Origin: an uncultured Dehalococcoidia bacterium
GTDB taxonomy: Bacteria; Chloroflexota; Dehalococcoidia; Lucifugimonadales; Lucifugimonadaceae
DNA: 64,000 nucleotides
Assembly: GCA_951812795.1 (NCBI GenBank)
Contig: OX638325.1
Span: forward strand, 2,504,277-2,568,276
Direction of reading: 5' to 3'
The translations under genes were made by a program, and so were the position numbers. The first letter of the stretch is position 1; the number at the start of each line of letters is the position of its first letter. Shown here piece by piece: positions 62,224-64,000 of the stretch. Below the pieces are notes generated by a model. That model was not told the DNA's origin. It searched no databases and saw only the letters and a list, made by a program, of their open reading frames with translations.

Positions 62224-63156
62224 ATGCGATTCAAAGTAACAGTCGTAGGCGCCGGAAACGTCGGCGCAACCACAGCACAACGCATATACGAACGCGGATA
62301 CGCCGACGTCGTCCTCGTTGACGTCGTCGAAGACATGCCACAAGGTAAAGCCCTCGACCTTTTGGAGTCCGGCCCCGTCCTCGGTACCGACGCCCAAATC
62401 ACCGGCGCCAACGACTACGCACCGACCGCCGACTCCGACGTCGTCGTCGTAACCGCCGGCATCGCCCGTCGCCCCGGCATGTCCCGAGACGACCTCCTCC
62501 TCACCAACATGCGCATCATGCAGTCTGTCACCGAGCAGGTCGTCAAATACTCCCCCAACACAATCCTTGTCATCGTCTCCAACCCGCTCGACGCCATGGT
62601 CCAGCTCGCCCAAAAGGTCAGCGGCTTCCCCAAAGAGCGCGTCGTCGGCATGGCCGGCATCCTCGACACCGCGCGTTTCCGCACCTTCCTCGCGCAAGAA
62701 CTCGACGTCTCCGTAACCAACGTCTCGGCATACGTCCTCGGCGGCCACGGCGACACCATGGTACCCCTCATCAAAGCCACCACCGTAGGCGGCGTTCCCG
62801 TATCCGAACTCATCGCATCCGACCGCCTTGAAGAGATCATCCAACGCACCCGCGACGGCGGCGCCGAAATCGTAGCCCTCCTAAAGACCGGCTCCGCCTA
62901 CTACGCCCCCTCCGCCGCGGCCGCGCAGATGGTCGAAGCCATCCTGCTAGACCGCAAAGAGATTCTGCCATGTGCCGCTATGTTGGATGGGGAGTACGGG
63001 ATATCCGGTTTGTACGTCGGGGTTCCAGTGAAGCTTGGTTCAGGTGGTGTCGAGGAAATCATCGAGGTAGACCTTTCCGAAGCCGAACAAACCGCACTTC
63101 AAGCCTCCGCCGACGCAGTCCAAGAGCTAGTTGACGTGATGGCAGCCGCAGATTGA
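62224..63156 (+). CDS. mdh: Malate dehydrogenase
   Basis: 310 residues of the lactate-dehydrogenase-like type. NAD-binding [17 protein letters not shown] with the acidic [26 protein letters not shown] (Arg binding substrate and mobile loop); [34 protein letters not shown] with catalytic His. Interconverts malate and oxaloacetate. AACGGAGTAACC ribosome site. With the isocitrate and succinate dehydrogenases of this window it gives three TCA cycle steps. Confidence 0.95.
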   Translation: MRFKVTVVGAGNVGATTAQRIYERGYADVVLVDVVEDMPQGKALDLLESGPVLGTDAQITGANDYAPTADSDVVVVTAGIARRPGMSRDDLLLTNMRIMQSVTEQVVKYSPNTILVIVSNPLDAMVQLAQKVSGFPKERVVGMAGILDTARFRTFLAQELDVSVTNVSAYVLGGHGDTMVPLIKATTVGGVPVSELIASDRLEEIIQRTRDGGAEIVALLKTGSAYYAPSAAAAQMVEAILLDRKEILPCAAMLDGEYGISGLYVGVPVKLGSGGVEEIIEVDLSEAEQTALQASADAVQELVDVMAAAD

Positions 63157-63233
63157 CAGACCATCGCAATAAAGTAGTAGGCGTATTCCATCGCCACAGG
63201 CAATTGCTGGCAACCTAACCAATCGAGAAACGC

Positions 63234-63924
63234 GTGAACATCACCGCTCGCAAGTATCGAGTGAGCGTCGTGAATCGAATGATTGGCTCAGCATTCTTTT
63301 TGGGATCCAGAGAACAGCGAATTTCATTACTGCTAAGCATTTGCTGACGTTAGGTATGGCACCTTTCGAGGTATTGTGGAACGATTGCTGGCGATCTTTG
63401 AGTGTCACTTTGGTGGGAAATTGTGTCGGCGACACTGATATTTCGGATTTGAAAACCGACGTCGATTTGCCGTTTTTCGAGTCTCGGATCCCACCGAATG
63501 TTTAATTGAACCCTATTTGTACTTGGTTGAAGATGTGGAATTTTGCGGTTTTCCTGTTGGATTGAGTACCCAGCTTGGCGGAGACCGCGGCTCGGTTGCA
63601 CTCGTGAAACGAGGGATAGTAACAGGATTTTTCGGCGCACCTTTGTCAAGCGGCCACGAGTCGTTTTGGATCGACGCGGACAGTAATCCAGGTTTCTCTG
63701 GCGGCCCGGTAGTTTGCCGTAGAGAAGCGAAATTTGCCATCACCGGTTTTGTCAGCGGTCGAACGATGGAAGACATCAACGTTTAAGACATTGAATCCAA
63801 AGGTCACGATGATCCTGGGACACCCATGGGCTTTTCGCGTCAGAATACCGGAATCGTGGCGGCGTACAACATCAAGTACGCCATTGATGTCATCGAACAA
63901 TCGATTAGCGGAAAGTCAGCGTGA
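63234..63924 (+). pseudogene. Trypsin-like serine protease gene broken by frameshifts and a stop
   Basis: Pieced together over three frames. Frame 1 from GTG 63234 gives VSVVNRMIGSAFFLGS; after a frameshift near 63325, ITAKHLLTLG (catalytic His); then CVGDTDISDLKTDVDLPFF (catalytic Asp region) ending at TAA 63503-63505. A second shift leads to IEPYLYLVEDVEFCGFPVG through to IDADSNPGFSGGPVVC (catalytic Ser in GFSGGP), stopped by TAA at 63784, with DIESKG onward to NTGIVAAYNIKYAIDVIE continuing in the same frame to 63924. All three triad regions are recognisable. Too broken to be functional as it stands. Confidence 0.8.
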
Positions 63925-64000
63925 TTTTTCAAACGATTGCATAGTGATGGAATTCCGTATCAGTTTCAAACCAACCCAATACCCCGCCGCCGCTCCCTCA

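Noticed and set aside
62095-62844. 249-codon frame on the minus strand, antisense to malate dehydrogenase
   Set aside because: Gly/Val/Asp-rich low-complexity translation typical of an antisense shadow; the plus-strand gene is certain.

Overview
The window reads as a chromosomal segment of an uncultivated bacterium, most likely Chloroflexota of the SAR202/Dehalococcoidia kind. This is inferred, not proven, from clustered enolase-superfamily paralogues, peptide-ABC binding lipoproteins with long Val/Glu/Lys-rich stalks, an 11-gene nuo operon without nuoEFG, a CCG-domain succinate dehydrogenase, and beta-propeller and leucine-rich lipoproteins. No rRNA, tRNA, CRISPR array, intact insertion sequence or phage module was seen.

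Layout. 1-3.4 kb: the end of a zinc-type dehydrogenase, a membrane HNH protein, a sulfite-oxidase-like enzyme with a decayed copy of its own 3' end, and an SDR dehydrogenase. 3.4-12.5 kb: two enolase-superfamily clusters (three tandem D-x-H dehydratase-like genes, then two K-x-K type genes). Between them lie a duplicated small membrane gene, one copy with an in-frame TAG, and a DNA methyltransferase overlapping an unrecognised gene, possibly a restriction enzyme. 12.7-17.4 kb: surface or envelope proteins (vWA-like, LRR lipoprotein, cyclophilin lipoprotein and a duplicated cyclophilin tail). 18.1-26.3 kb: E1alpha-E1beta-E2 of a 2-oxoacid dehydrogenase, lipB, a PKD/beta-propeller/cyclophilin fusion and threonine synthase. 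26.4-29.9 kb: two toxin-antitoxin loci (the first broken), a GNAT, an Rdx/SelW-like protein and an alcohol dehydrogenase.

30.1-46.1 kb is the energy core: nuoABCDHIJK-small ORF-nuoLMN, NAD kinase, a Nudix hydrolase, then sdhA-sdhB-CCG subunit, mostly with overlapping start and stop codons. 46.7-56.1 kb, on the minus strand: a Dpp/Opp-type transporter dppBCDF with two paralogous binding proteins and a second DppB-type permease. 56.3-58.7 kb: a HAD phosphatase and folP-folK, also minus. 58.8-63.2 kb, on plus: acyl-CoA carboxylase beta subunit, a MazG-like protein, an isocitrate-dehydrogenase-family enzyme and malate dehydrogenase. The window ends in a trypsin-like protease gene broken by two frameshifts and a stop.

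Together the genes link carbon catabolism (enolase-superfamily dehydratases, dehydrogenases, peptide uptake) to the TCA cycle (2-oxoacid dehydrogenase, isocitrate, succinate and malate dehydrogenases) and to quinone-linked respiration. The plus strand is G-rich on the left and C-rich on the right whatever the gene direction, which suggests a replication-strand switch, perhaps the terminus, inside the window.
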